Positions 9,718-19,021 of a stretch of 64,000 nt of DNA are shown here, piece by piece. How positions within the stretch are numbered: the stretch's first letter is position 1; each line of letters begins with the position of its first letter. Origin of the DNA: Mycolicibacillus koreensis (GTDB lineage Bacteria > Actinomycetota > Actinomycetes > Mycobacteriales > Mycobacteriaceae); the NCBI RefSeq assembly GCF_002104795.1, contig NZ_NCXO01000004.1, positions 62,001 through 126,000 on the forward strand, in the 5' to 3' direction. Under the pieces are notes generated by a model. The model saw nothing but the letters and a program-made list of their open reading frames with translations. It searched no databases and had not been told where the DNA came from. Both the position numbers and the translations under genes were made by a program.

Positions 9718-11228
9718 CGGGCGCACCCGCTGGTGGCCGGGGCCGGCGTCGGCGCGCCGACGGCGGGCATTCCCAATCCCACCCCGCGGGGCCGGCGCCC
9801 GGCCTCGTGGGCGTCACCGGCGCGGGTGCGCCGGTGGGTCAGCACCGCCGCATCGGCGATCAGGTGGTGCGGGGCGGCGCCGGTGACGGTGGTGGTCACG
9901 ATGTCGCCGGGGCGCACCGGGTGGTCGCCGGGGGCGAAGTGCACCAGCCGCCCGTCGCGGGCGCGCCCGCTCATCCGCGCGGTCTGGGCGTCTTTGCGGC
10001 CCTCCCCGGTGGCGACCAGCACCTCCACCGTGCGGCCCACCTGGTCGCGGTTTTCCTCCAGCGAGATCTGCTCCTGCAGCGCGATCAACCGGTCGTAGCG
10101 CTGCTGGACCACCGCCTTGGGCACTTGGGCGTCGAGGTCGGCGGCCGGGGTGCCGGGACGGGGCGAGTATTGGAAGGTGAACGCCGAGGAGAACCGGGCC
10201 CGGCGCACCACCTCGAGGGTGTCGGCGAAGTCCTCCTCGGTCTCCCCCGGGAAACCGACGATGAGATCGGTGGTGATCGCCGCGTGCGGCATCGCCGCGC
10301 GCACCCGGTCGAGGATCGCCAGGAACTTCTCGGCGCGGTAGGAGCGGCGCATGGCGCGCAGGATCCGATCCGATCCCGACTGCAGCGGCATGTGCAGGTT
10401 CGGGCAGACCGCAGGGGTCTGGGCCATCGCCTCGATCACGTCGTCGGTGAACTCCGCCGGGTGCGGGGAGGTGAACCGGACCCGCTCCAATCCCTCGACC
10501 TGCCCGCAGGCCCGCAGCAGCTCGGCGAACGCGCCCCGATTGCGCGGCAGCGCCGGATCGGCGAACGACACCCCGTAGGCGTTGACGTTCTGGCCCAGCA
10601 GGGTGACCTCGACGACACCGTCGGCGGCCAGGGCACGGACTTCGGCGAGGATGTCGGCGGGGCTGCGGTCGACCTCCCGTCCGCGCAGCGACGGCACGAT
10701 GCAAAAGGTGCAGCTGTTGTTGCAGCCCACCGAGATCGAAACCCAGGCGGCATAGGCGGATTCCCGTGCGGCCGGCAGCGTGGAGGGAAACTCTTTCAGC
10801 GCCTCGAGGATCTCGACCTGGGCGGTTTGATTGTGGCGGGCCCGTTGCAGCAGCACCGGCAGCGACCCGATGTTGTGGGTGCCGAACACCACGTCGACCC
10901 AGGGCGCCTTGTCCAGCACCGCGGATTTGTCCTTCTGCGCCAGGCACCCGCCGACCGCGATCTGCATGTCGGGGTCACGCTGTTTGCGCGGCGCCAGATG
11001 ACTGAGGTTGCCGTAGAGCTTGTTGTCGGCGTTCTCGCGCACCGCACAGGTGTTGAACACCACGACGTCGGCGTCGGCGCCGTCGGGCGCCCGCACATAT
11101 CCGGCGGCCTCCAGCAATCCGGCCAACCGCTCCGAATCGTGCACGTTCATCTGGCAGCCGTAGGTGCGGATCTGGTAGCTGCGGGCGGCGTCCCCGGCCG
11201 CCGTGTCGAGCACCTGTGTCGAAGTCAC
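9714..11228 (-). CDS. miaB: tRNA-2-methylthio-N6-dimethylallyladenosine synthase MiaB
   Basis: A radical-SAM methylthiotransferase that acts on i6A37 after MiaA. The 504-residue protein shows the three N-terminal cluster cysteines (Cys25, Cys61, Cys95) and the radical-SAM triad in GCNNSCTFC (Cys169, Cys173, Cys176), followed by a TRAM RNA-binding domain near residues 385-450. The C-terminal 45 residues are an Ala/Pro/Gly extension. The GTG start lies six bases after TACCAT, which suggests a leaderless message. Confidence 0.95.
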   Translation of the reverse strand: MTSTQVLDTAAGDAARSYQIRTYGCQMNVHDSERLAGLLEAAGYVRAPDGADADVVVFNTCAVRENADNKLYGNLSHLAPRKQRDPDMQIAVGGCLAQKDKSAVLDKAPWVDVVFGTHNIGSLPVLLQRARHNQTAQVEILEALKEFPSTLPAARESAYAAWVSISVGCNNSCTFCIVPSLRGREVDRSPADILAEVRALAADGVVEVTLLGQNVNAYGVSFADPALPRNRGAFAELLRACGQVEGLERVRFTSPHPAEFTDDVIEAMAQTPAVCPNLHMPLQSGSDRILRAMRRSYRAEKFLAILDRVRAAMPHAAITTDLIVGFPGETEEDFADTLEVVRRARFSSAFTFQYSPRPGTPAADLDAQVPKAVVQQRYDRLIALQEQISLEENRDQVGRTVEVLVATGEGRKDAQTARMSGRARDGRLVHFAPGDHPVRPGDIVTTTVTGAAPHHLIADAAVLTHRRTRAGDAHEAGRRPRGVGLGMPAVGAPTPAPATSGCAR

Positions 11229-11234
11229 GCGCCC

Positions 11235-11240
11235 ATGGTA
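11235..11240 (-). promoter_or_regulatory. Putative -10 element for leaderless miaB
   Basis: TACCAT on the minus strand is six bases before the miaB GTG, matching the TANNNT plus 6-8 base rule seen repeatedly in this window. Confidence 0.5.
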
Positions 11241-11785
11241 CGGCGGCGGCCCATGACGGCCCCGGCCGCATTTGTGCCGCAGACCGCCCCGCCCCGGTAA
11301 CCGTTTACACCCGACGGCGGTCCTGCTCGGCGGCCACCGCCGTGCTGACCACGTCGTAGGCCATCGTCGGGGGGTATCCGCGGCGGGTCAGCATCGCCAC
11401 CAGCCGACGGGCGATCTTCAGGTGGTCCCCGTCGAGTTTCTCCCGGCGCAACCGGGCAGCGACCAGCTGTTCGGCCCGGTTGCGCTCGGTGTCGGGGTCC
11501 AGGTCGGCCAGCGCCGCGTCGATCACGGTCTCGTCGACGCCTTTGGTGCGCAGTTCGGCGACCAGGGCGCGCCGGCCCTTGCCGGCGTTGCGGTGCCGGG
11601 ATTGCACCCACTGTTCGGCGAAGTCGGCGTCGTCGACCAGTCCCACCTCGGTGAGCCGGTCGAGGACCCGGGCGCTCAGGTCGTCGGGGTAGCCGCGGCG
11701 GGTGAGTTTGTCGGCCAACTCGGCGCGGGTGCGGGCCCGCACGGTCAGCAGGCGCAGGCAGTAGGCCCGCGCCTGCTCGGCACGC

Positions 11786-12847
<1,062 letters not shown>

Positions 12848-12905
12848 GAGGATCTCCGTTTCTGTTCCGGTGTTCGGTTGACCGGTTATCGGTCAGGTGG
12901 CCGTG

Positions 12906-12928
12906 ACGCTAGCGACCCGGTCCGACAA
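12906..12928 (-). promoter_or_regulatory. PafBC-dependent (RecA-NDp type) promoter of recA
   Basis: On the minus strand TTGTCGGAC is followed by exactly eight bases and then TAGCGT. This fits the LexA-independent RecA-NDp consensus recognised by PafBC in mycobacteria. It predicts a start site about 50 bases before the recA ATG. Confidence 0.75.
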
Positions 12929-12972
12929 GAGGGTCTGACCAGCAGCTGTGCCTCGAACACGACACAGCGTAA

Positions 12973-12988
12973 ACGAACGGGTGTTCGA
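12973..12988 (-). promoter_or_regulatory. LexA SOS box upstream of recA
   Basis: The minus strand reads TCGAAC-4-GTTCGT, one base from the perfect mycobacterial SOS box TCGAAC-4-GTTCGA. It is about 130 bases upstream of recA, beyond the PafBC promoter, as in other mycobacteria. Confidence 0.8.
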
Positions 12989-13112
12989 TTGCAGGGGGGA
13001 CACGCCGAGCGGCTCGGCACACTCTTCGGGTTTGCGGGCCCGGCATGCGGTCCCCGGGGGTGGCTGCGCGCGTCGCGCCGGCGGCGGTGCGCCCCGAGTG
13101 CTGACGCCTCGC

Positions 13113-13118
13113 TACCCT
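13113..13118 (+). promoter_or_regulatory. Putative -10 element driving the small ORF and hydrolase
   Basis: TACCCT lies six bases before a GTG that begins the 34-codon frame leading into the hydrolase gene. Confidence 0.45.
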
Positions 13119-13124
13119 GGACCA

Positions 13125-13229
13125 GTGCCGAATCCACCGAATCGCTCACCCGCTCAACACGGTTCTCGTCGAGGTCGGGCACGGCCGGACCGCCTTTTCG
13201 GCACCGCGACAGCGAAGCTCCGGCGATGA
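13125..13229 (+). CDS. Possible leaderless 34-residue upstream ORF
   Basis: A GTG six bases after a TACCCT hexamer opens a 34-codon frame rich in Pro and Arg (it begins VPNPPNRSPA). Its TGA overlaps the ATG of the downstream alpha/beta hydrolase (ATGA), whose own ribosome-binding site is weak. This arrangement matches leaderless small ORFs that couple translation to the next gene in mycobacteria. There is no homology to recognise, and the peptide could be only a translational relay. Confidence 0.4.
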   Translation: MPNPPNRSPAQHGSRRGRARPDRLFGTATAKLRR

Positions 13230-14158
13230 CCCCGCCCGCCGCCGACGACCACGGCTCGACACCCCGGGTGGTCCTCGACGTGGAGGGCTCGGGTGTCCAG
13301 CCGCCGGTCTCTCCCCGCGTGCGCCGGGCGTTCTGGCTTTTGGAGCGCCTCGCACCCGCGATCGGGTCCCGGTGGGCCACCGAACTGTGGTGCACCCCGC
13401 CGGTCATCGAATCCAGCCTGCGTATGCCACCCGGTGTCGCGCCCGGGCGCCCGGTGGAGGCGTTTTGGAACGGGCACCGGATCGCGGGCGAGGAGTGGGG
13501 CGAGGGGCCGCCGGTCTATCTCGTGCACGGGTGGGGCGGGCGCCGTCCCCACCTGGGGATGTTCATCAAACCGCTCACCGAGTCCGGGCATCGTGTCATC
13601 GCGTTCGACCTACCCAGCCACAACGAGTCCGATCCGGGGGCCCTTGCCGCCGGTCGCACCACCGTCATCGAGTGCGCCGACGCGGTCACCGCCATGATCC
13701 GGGCACACGGACCGGCGCGCGCGGTCGTCGCCCACTCCCTGGGGGCCAACGCGACCGCCATCGCCGCGACGCAGGGCACGCCGGTCGGGCGTGTGGTGTT
13801 CTTGGCGCCGATGGGCGAATTCCCGATCTATCTGGATCTGTTCGCCGCGCGCCACGGCTTCGGCCGGCGGATCCGCACCGGCCTGCATCGGCGTCTCGAA
13901 CGCCGTATCGGCATGCCGTTGGAGGAGACCAACATGGTCCGGGTCGCCGCGCGGGCCGGCCACCCGCCTCTGCTGCTCATCCATGACCCCGATGACCCCG
14001 ACACCCCCTACGTCACCAGCGAAAAGGTCGTCGCCTCCTGGCCGGGGGCACGGTTGATGACGACGTCAGGACTCGGCCGTCTGGCGCATTTCCGGATCCT
14101 GCGCAATCGCCCCGCGATTCGCGCGGGCGTGGAGTTCATCGGTCCCGCATCCACCTGA
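13226..14158 (+). CDS. Alpha/beta hydrolase
   Basis: A 310-residue serine hydrolase of unknown substrate. It has the oxyanion-hole motif HGWGG at about residues 101-105, the nucleophile elbow AHSLGAN with Ser171, an acid candidate in HDPDDPDTPY near residue 254, and a C-terminal His in GRLAHF, so the triad looks complete. No signal peptide is seen. It sits between recA and the Rv2738c homologue, where M. tuberculosis has no such gene, so it is an insertion relative to that map. The start is supported by the ATGA overlap with a small upstream frame, not by a strong Shine-Dalgarno site. Confidence 0.8.
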   Translation: MTPPAADDHGSTPRVVLDVEGSGVQPPVSPRVRRAFWLLERLAPAIGSRWATELWCTPPVIESSLRMPPGVAPGRPVEAFWNGHRIAGEEWGEGPPVYLVHGWGGRRPHLGMFIKPLTESGHRVIAFDLPSHNESDPGALAAGRTTVIECADAVTAMIRAHGPARAVVAHSLGANATAIAATQGTPVGRVVFLAPMGEFPIYLDLFAARHGFGRRIRTGLHRRLERRIGMPLEETNMVRVAARAGHPPLLLIHDPDDPDTPYVTSEKVVASWPGARLMTTSGLGRLAHFRILRNRPAIRAGVEFIGPAST

Positions 14159-14212
14159 TCACGCCGCACCGCTGTTGCTTTGGGATGTCTCGGGCGCAGA
14201 GGGATCCGGCGC

Positions 14213-14407
14213 TCACCACTGGTCGCGGGGCACATCGAAATCGGCGCACAAGCCGCGCCACACCGCCCGCGGCTCCACCCCGTCCTCGATGGCCTGCGCG
14301 GCGGTCCGCCCGTCGAATCCGCTGACCACGTGGTCGACCAGCACCGACGAGCCGTAGGCCGCTCCGAACCGCTCGGCCACCAGCTCATGAAACTCCGTCA
14401 GCCGCAC
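14213..14407 (-). CDS. DUF3046 small protein (Rv2738c-like)
   Basis: A 64-residue acidic protein with the DUF3046 pattern: MRLTEFHELV at the start, then FGAAYGSSVL, a GVEPRAVWRGLC segment and a final tryptophan. It is conserved across actinobacteria next to recA/recX, but no function is established. The GTG start follows TAGCGT by six bases, implying a leaderless transcript separate from the glycosyltransferase upstream. Confidence 0.88.
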   Translation of the reverse strand: MRLTEFHELVAERFGAAYGSSVLVDHVVSGFDGRTAAQAIEDGVEPRAVWRGLCADFDVPRDQW

Positions 14408-14413
14408 GCCCCC

Positions 14414-14419
14414 ACGCTA
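14414..14419 (-). promoter_or_regulatory. Putative -10 element for leaderless DUF3046 gene
   Basis: TAGCGT on the minus strand sits six bases before the GTG start codon. Confidence 0.5.
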
Positions 14420-14420
14420 C

Positions 14421-15590
14421 TCAGTGCCCGGATAGGACCTGGTGGCAGACCGCTACCGGGTCGTGCACTCCCGCGGCACCGGCGGCGGCATCGGCGGCGG
14501 CCGCCCGGTAGCGCGGCTGCAGGAGCACGGTGGTCACCGCCGCCGCCAGCGCCGCACCGGTCAGTGGGCGCACCAACTCCCCGCTGCCCTGCCGGACCAC
14601 CCGGTTGGCGATCTCCCACTGGTCACCGCCACCGGGCACCAGCACCAGCGGAACCCCGGCCAACAGCGTCTTGGCGACCATCCCGTGGCCCCCACCGCAG
14701 ACCACCACGTCGGCCTGCTGCAGCAGCCGGTCCTGGCGGCCCAGTCCGACCACGGCCCACGGTGGCACGGCGGTTTCCGGGCCGGTCAGTCGCGAGACCG
14801 CCACCCGCGACCCGGCCGGCAGCGCCTCCCCCGGTGTCAGCTCCTGAAGGGCCAGTTCGGTCAGCCCGGCGGCCCCGGTGGTCGCCGTCGACGGGGCCAC
14901 CACCACCACCGGGCCCGGCCCCGGCGGCACCGCCAGCTCCGCGGTGGTCGGTTCGAAATGCAGCGGACCGACCAGCACCGCCTCCTGCGGCCAGTCCGGC
15001 CGCGGGACCTCCAGGGCGGGCAGGGTCGCGATCAGCCGCCGTCGCGGCCCGGGGTCGGCCCCGGGCAGCCCGATCCCCCGGCGCGCCTCCGCGCGCTGAC
15101 GCAGCCCCTGCCGCCACGAGCGTGCGCTCAGGGCGCGCAACAGCGCGTCACGGGCCCGACCGCGTAACCCCACGCCCGGCGCCAGGCCGCTGCCGATCGG
15201 CGGCAGCCCCCGCGACGGCCGGTACAGCGGGTGCGGGGCGAGTTCGACCCAGGGCAATCCCAGCAGGTCGGCAGCCATGCCCCCGGCAGCGGTGATGACG
15301 TCGCTGACCACCAGGTCGGGGGCCAGTGACCGGATCTGCGGCGCGTTGAGCGTCGCCATACGCGCGGCCCGATGATGGATCTTGGCGCCGGCGTCGAGGT
15401 CGTCGTCGGCGGCGGTCACGTCCAGCCCGAGCAGTTCCTCGGCAGGCACCCCGGCGTCACGGGCGGTCTGCAACCATGCCCGCCCAGTCAGCAGCGTAGC
15501 CCAATCCCCGGCGGCGATGAGGCGCTGACACAACGCGATCGCCGGGAAGCAATGGCCGGGATCGGGTCCGGCGACCACCACGACACGCAC
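14421..15590 (-). CDS. Glycosyltransferase, GT-B/MGT-like (Rv2739c-like)
   Basis: A 389-residue GT-B fold glycosyltransferase of the UDP-glucuronosyl/macrolide type. It starts with the nucleotide-sugar fold VVVVAGPDPGHCFPAIAL. The C-terminal domain carries the donor-binding signature ADVVVCGGGHGMVAKTLLAGVPLVLVP, followed by GDQWEIANRV. It matches M. tuberculosis Rv2739c in position and size. The acceptor (a lipid or secondary metabolite) is unknown. It starts with GTG and is followed after 13 bases by the DUF3046 gene. Confidence 0.85.
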   Translation of the reverse strand: MRVVVVAGPDPGHCFPAIALCQRLIAAGDWATLLTGRAWLQTARDAGVPAEELLGLDVTAADDDLDAGAKIHHRAARMATLNAPQIRSLAPDLVVSDVITAAGGMAADLLGLPWVELAPHPLYRPSRGLPPIGSGLAPGVGLRGRARDALLRALSARSWRQGLRQRAEARRGIGLPGADPGPRRRLIATLPALEVPRPDWPQEAVLVGPLHFEPTTAELAVPPGPGPVVVVAPSTATTGAAGLTELALQELTPGEALPAGSRVAVSRLTGPETAVPPWAVVGLGRQDRLLQQADVVVCGGGHGMVAKTLLAGVPLVLVPGGGDQWEIANRVVRQGSGELVRPLTGAALAAAVTTVLLQPRYRAAAADAAAGAAGVHDPVAVCHQVLSGH

Positions 15591-15655
15591 CGGCTTACCT
15601 TGTCACGGTCGCCGGTGGTCACCGCAACCGGGAGCAGCCGTCGGCGGCGACGGTT

Positions 15656-15661
15656 TAGGCT
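15656..15661 (+). promoter_or_regulatory. Putative -10 element for leaderless ephG
   Basis: TAGGCT is seven bases before the ATG of the epoxide hydrolase gene. Confidence 0.55.
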
Positions 15662-15668
15662 GACGGTC

Positions 15669-16106
15669 ATGACCGATTCGCCCTCGACTCCGGTACCCGT
15701 CGACAACGTCGCCCGCGTCGACAGCATGTTGACCGCGCTGCAGAACCAGGACTTCGACCTGATCGCTGAGATCCTCGACGAGAACGTCGTCTACCAGAAC
15801 GTCGGATTGCCGACGATTCGTGGACGGCGCGCCGCGGTGTCACTACTGCGGCGGATGCAGGGCCGTGCCGCGTTCGAGGTGAAAACGCACCGCGCCGCGG
15901 CCGACGGGGCGACCGTGCTCAACGAGCGCACCGACGTGTTGATCATCGGGCCACTGCGGCTGCAGTTCTGGGTTTGCGGGGTCTTCGAAGTGCATGACGG
16001 TCGAATCACCTTGTGGCGCGACTACTTCGACATGGCCGACATGGTCAAGGCGACCGTGCGGGCGCTGGTCGGCGCGGTGGTCCCGGCACTTCGCCCCACG
16101 CTGTAA
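15669..16106 (+). CDS. ephG: Limonene-1,2-epoxide hydrolase family protein (EphG)
   Basis: A 145-residue protein of the limonene epoxide hydrolase/SnoaL-like cone fold, homologous to M. tuberculosis EphG (Rv2740). The family adds water to an epoxide through an Asp-Arg-Asp triad. Candidates here are Arg in TIRGRRAA, and Asp in RTDVLI and in LWRDYFDM. Substrates suggested for the family are epoxidised sterols or fatty acids. The start is fixed by the TAGGCT-7-ATG arrangement. It converges with pspM. Confidence 0.88.
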   Translation: MTDSPSTPVPVDNVARVDSMLTALQNQDFDLIAEILDENVVYQNVGLPTIRGRRAAVSLLRRMQGRAAFEVKTHRAAADGATVLNERTDVLIIGPLRLQFWVCGVFEVHDGRITLWRDYFDMADMVKATVRALVGAVVPALRPTL

Positions 16107-16122
16107 CGCAAGCGCCCGACCG

Positions 16123-16923
16123 TCATCCGCGGTGCAGCGCCGCGAGTTCATCGAAGGCGTACGCCCAGCTGCGGAGCCGATCGGTCGCCCCGGTCAACTC
16201 CGCCTGGTAATGCTGGCGGTTCATCGGTGAGTCACCGGTAGAAACCAATTGGGCCGCCGCGGTGACCATTTCGTTGTACTGACGAACACCGCCACCGAGT
16301 TGCGCGGTGAACGCGTTGATCGTCGGGGTCAGATAGTCACGCGAATGCGGGGAGTCTTTCATCGCCTTCTCCATCGACACCACCTCGCTGGCGGTGGCCG
16401 CCATGGTGGTGGCGGTGGCGTTGGCCGCATCCTTTAATTGCCGTATCTCGCTGTCGGGCAGCAATTGTCCACGCTCCAGTACGCCCAGCAGGGAGAACAA
16501 CCCCCGCTCGGAGGCGCCCAGCGCCGCCATCGCGGGACGCGCGGCCGAACCCGGTGGCGGCAGCCGCCGTGCCGCGGTGGGGCGCGCCGCCGGCAGCGGC
16601 AGCGACCGCAGCCACCGGTAGCGCAGCAGCAACAACGTCGCCGGGACCGCCGCACCGGCGGCGATCGCACTGGTGATGATCAGCACCCACACCGGTGTCG
16701 CCCACGAGGCGATCACCGCGGTCACCAAGGCCCAGAACAGGCAGGTGGCTGCCGAGATCACACCCCAGCGCAGTGCTCGGCGCCGGCGGCGCAGGTGACG
16801 CGCCCGGGGTTCGGTGGCGGTACCCAGTTTGTGGGCCAGCAGATCAGCGACCTCGACCACCGCCGCGACCGCGCGGCGCCCGATCGTGCCTGCGCCACCG
16901 GCCCCCCGCCGCTCCGCTGCCAT
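16123..16923 (-). CDS. pspM: PspM membrane partner of PspA (Rv2743c-like)
   Basis: A 266-residue protein with a basic N-terminal region, two adjacent transmembrane segments (about residues 55-75 and 78-100) and a C-terminal helical domain predicted to be coiled. In M. tuberculosis the Rv2743c product (PspM) anchors PspA at the membrane during envelope stress. It lies 12 bases after pspA and is surely co-transcribed. The fourth gene of the M. tuberculosis operon (Rv2742c, PspN) is not found after it; ephG follows directly in the opposite direction. Confidence 0.85.
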   Translation of the reverse strand: MAAERRGAGGAGTIGRRAVAAVVEVADLLAHKLGTATEPRARHLRRRRRALRWGVISAATCLFWALVTAVIASWATPVWVLIITSAIAAGAAVPATLLLLRYRWLRSLPLPAARPTAARRLPPPGSAARPAMAALGASERGLFSLLGVLERGQLLPDSEIRQLKDAANATATTMAATASEVVSMEKAMKDSPHSRDYLTPTINAFTAQLGGGVRQYNEMVTAAAQLVSTGDSPMNRQHYQAELTGATDRLRSWAYAFDELAALHRG

Positions 16924-16935
16924 GTCGTTGCCGCC

Positions 16936-17769
16936 CTACTGCCCCAACGGGTTCTCCGGTGTGCCCGACCGTTGCCCCCGTTCCGACGACGCCGCAGGCG
17001 CAGCGTTGGTGGAACGTTCTGCCGCGGAACCGCCGGAGGGCAACGCCTCCCCGCGCATCGAGGCGCGGATCTGTTCCAGCCGGGAGTGGCCCGCCATCTG
17101 CACGCCGGCCTGTTCGACCTCGGCCATCCGCCCCTGCACCGAGTTCTGGGCGAGTTCGGCGGCGCCGATCGCGTTGGCATAGCGCCGTTCGATCTTGTCG
17201 CGCACCTCGTCGAGGCTGGGCGTGTTTCCGGGGGCGGCCAGCTCGCTCATCGACCGCAGCGACGCGCTGACCTGTTCTTGCATCTTGGCCTGTTCGAGTT
17301 GGCTGAGCAGTTTGGTGCGTTCGGCGATCTTCTGCTGCAGCATCATCGCGTTCTGTTCGACCGCTTTCTTCGCCTGCCCCGCCGCCTGCAGTGCCTGGTC
17401 GTGAAGCACTTTGAGATCCTCCACGCTCTGCTCGGCGGTGACCAGCTGTGCGGCGAAGGCCTCGGCGGCGTTGTTGTATTCGGTGGCCTTGCCGGCGTCG
17501 CCGGCGGCGGTGGCCTGGTCGGCCAGCGTCACCGCCTGGCGCACGTTGACCTGCAGCTTCTCGATGTCGGCCAGTTGACGGTTGAGGCGCATCTCCAGTT
17601 GCCGCTGGTTACCGATCACCTGCGCGGCCTGTTGGGTCAACGCCTGGTGGGCACGCTGGGCCTCTTCGATGGCCTGCTGGATCTGGACTTTGGGGTCGGC
17701 GTGCTCATCGATCTTCGCGTTGAACAGCGCCGTCAAGTACTTCCACGCCTTGACGAACGGGTTGGCCAT
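16936..17769 (-). CDS. pspA: Phage-shock protein A homologue (35-kDa antigen)
   Basis: A 277-residue PspA/IM30/ESCRT-III family protein. It is almost entirely alpha-helical with heptad patterns from about residue 25 to 215, beginning [21 protein letters not shown] with the amphipathic membrane-binding helix, and ends in a disordered Ser/Ala/Gly tail. It binds stressed membrane and helps keep envelope integrity. It lies between clgR and pspM in a conserved stress operon. The M. tuberculosis orthologue is Rv2744c. Confidence 0.95.
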   Translation of the reverse strand: MANPFVKAWKYLTALFNAKIDEHADPKVQIQQAIEEAQRAHQALTQQAAQVIGNQRQLEMRLNRQLADIEKLQVNVRQAVTLADQATAAGDAGKATEYNNAAEAFAAQLVTAEQSVEDLKVLHDQALQAAGQAKKAVEQNAMMLQQKIAERTKLLSQLEQAKMQEQVSASLRSMSELAAPGNTPSLDEVRDKIERRYANAIGAAELAQNSVQGRMAEVEQAGVQMAGHSRLEQIRASMRGEALPSGGSAAERSTNAAPAASSERGQRSGTPENPLGQ

Positions 17770-17897
17770 CTCGTCGCTCCGCCTTCTGTTGCCGCTTCGC
17801 CGGTCGCCTGTCGGACCGAACCGGTGTGGTGCCCAACTTATCGCCTACCCGGCGCCCGCCGCGGTGATTAGCCCGCCGGAGCCGCCGGTCCGGCGCC

Positions 17898-18233
17898 TCA
17901 GACGGCGCTCAGCGCCGCCGACGGTGGGATGACCACCTTGAGGTCGGGGTGGATCGCGGGCACCTGGGTCGCGGGCACCTGGGTCGCACGCACCTGGTCG
18001 CCGGCGGCGCTGAGCACCGTCGCCAGCGGCAACTCCAGTGCCGAGCAGATCGCGTTGAGCAGTTCACTGGAGGCTTCCTTGCGGCCACGTTCCACTTCGG
18101 AGAGATATCCCAGGCTCACCCGGGCGGAGTCGGAGACTTCCCGCAGGGTGCGGCCCTGCGCCGTCCGGGTGCGGCGCAGTACGTCACCGATCACCTCGCG
18201 CAGCAAAACCGTCTCGCGCAGCAAAACCGTCAT
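17898..18233 (-). CDS. clgR: ClgR transcriptional activator with two in-frame repeats
   Basis: A 111-residue XRE-family regulator that activates clp protease genes, and the psp operon, in mycobacteria. The helix-turn-helix is clear ([26 protein letters not shown]). The ATG follows AAGGAG by seven bases. Two tandem duplications are unusual. Six codons (TVLLRE) are perfectly repeated at the very N-terminus. A five-codon unit giving ATQVP-type repeats occurs in the linker after the HTH. A SigE-like promoter lies upstream. Its C-terminus ends in small hydrophobic residues, as expected for a Clp substrate. Confidence 0.93.
   Translation of the reverse strand: MTVLLRETVLLREVIGDVLRRTRTAQGRTLREVSDSARVSLGYLSEVERGRKEASSELLNAICSALELPLATVLSAAGDQVRATQVPATQVPAIHPDLKVVIPPSAALSAV
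17955..17984. repeat. 15-base tandem repeat in clgR linker
   Basis: Two identical 15-base units (CGCGGGCACCTGGGT on the plus strand) are followed by a degenerate third copy. They encode repeated T-Q-V-P-A in the ClgR linker. Confidence 0.85.
18195..18230. repeat. 18-base perfect tandem repeat at the clgR start
   Basis: CTCGCGCAGCAAAACCGT occurs twice in immediate succession next to the clgR start codon, duplicating six codons (TVLLRE). Confidence 0.9.
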
Positions 18234-18277
18234 GGTGGGACTCCTTAACATCCTGTCGGCCGCGGACTCACCCTAAG

Positions 18278-18304
18278 CAACGACACCGGCGCGGGGATGG
18301 TTCC
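18278..18304 (-). promoter_or_regulatory. SigE-type promoter of the clgR-pspA-pspM operon
   Basis: On the minus strand GGAACC is followed by 16 bases and CGTTG, matching the mycobacterial SigE consensus. It is about 45-70 bases upstream of the clgR ATG. SigE control of clgR is established in M. tuberculosis. Confidence 0.7.
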
Positions 18305-18369
18305 CGCACTCCGGTCGGGTGCCGCCGGGGCAGGTCAGACCGGATCCAAGACGGGATCTCAGGCGGGAT

Positions 18370-18966
18370 TCAGGACGGGTCCGACCGGGCGCTCACGTCC
18401 CGGGCCGCCGAGATCAGGTAGTCGACCCCGGTGAGCACGGTCAGCACGATCGCGGCGATCATCACCGCCCAGGCCAGCGACAGCCAGGGACCCGCCAGCG
18501 GCAAGATGAACAATCCGATCGCGACGGCCTGGACCAGTGCCTTGAGTTTGCCGCCCCGACTGGCCGGGATGACACCGCGGTACAGCACCGCCAACCGCAG
18601 CACGGTGATGCCGATCTCGCGGGTCAGGATCACTGCCGGCACCCACCACGGCAGGTCCCCGAGCGTCCACAACCCGATCAGGGCGGCCCCGATCAGCGCC
18701 TTGTCGGCGATCGGGTCGGCCAACGTGCCGAACTCGGTGACCATGCCCAGGCTGCGTGCCAGCGCACCGTCGAGCCGGTCGGTGAGCACCGCGACCACGA
18801 AAATCGCGAACGCGGTGAGCCGCCAGGCCGGCTCGTGGCCGTCCCCGACGAACAGCGCGAGCAGAAAGACCGGGACCAGCACCAGCCGCAGCACCGTGAG
18901 CATGTTGGCGACGTTGGCCACCCGCACTTGCGGCACCGCCGAACCGGTTTGAGGTTGCCCCGACAC
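18370..18966 (-). CDS. pgsA3: CDP-alcohol phosphatidyltransferase PgsA3
   Basis: A 198-residue integral membrane enzyme, probably making phosphatidylglycerophosphate or a related anionic phospholipid from CDP-diacylglycerol. The active-site signature D-x2-DG-x2-AR-x8-G-x3-D-x3-D is complete (DRLDGALAR followed by the later aspartates in LADPIADK). There are about six hydrophobic helices. I chose the GTG seven bases after a TAGGGT hexamer. A GTG nine bases further upstream would add three residues. It is divergent from argA. Confidence 0.9.
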   Translation of the reverse strand: MSGQPQTGSAVPQVRVANVANMLTVLRLVLVPVFLLALFVGDGHEPAWRLTAFAIFVVAVLTDRLDGALARSLGMVTEFGTLADPIADKALIGAALIGLWTLGDLPWWVPAVILTREIGITVLRLAVLYRGVIPASRGGKLKALVQAVAIGLFILPLAGPWLSLAWAVMIAAIVLTVLTGVDYLISAARDVSARSDPS

Positions 18967-18973
18967 GGGAGAC

Positions 18974-18979
18974 ACCCTA
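18974..18979 (-). promoter_or_regulatory. Putative -10 element for leaderless pgsA3
   Basis: TAGGGT on the minus strand is followed by seven bases and the chosen GTG of pgsA3. Confidence 0.45.
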
Positions 18980-19009
18980 TCGGTACGCGATCCGGCCAGC
19001 TCAAGCCGC

Positions 19010-19015
19010 TAGTCT
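19010..19015 (+). promoter_or_regulatory. Putative -10 element for leaderless argA
   Basis: TAGTCT lies six bases before the argA GTG; it forms a divergent promoter pair with pgsA3, about 30 bases apart. Confidence 0.5.
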
Positions 19016-19021
19016 GCGAGG

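Larger units (their letters stand above)
12848..13225. other. Intergenic region with recA control sites and a leaderless small ORF
   Basis: This 378-base stretch holds the recA leader, the PafBC-type promoter, the SOS box and, on the other strand, a TACCCT hexamer followed by a 34-codon frame that runs into the alpha/beta hydrolase gene. Nothing else was recognised. Confidence 0.6.
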
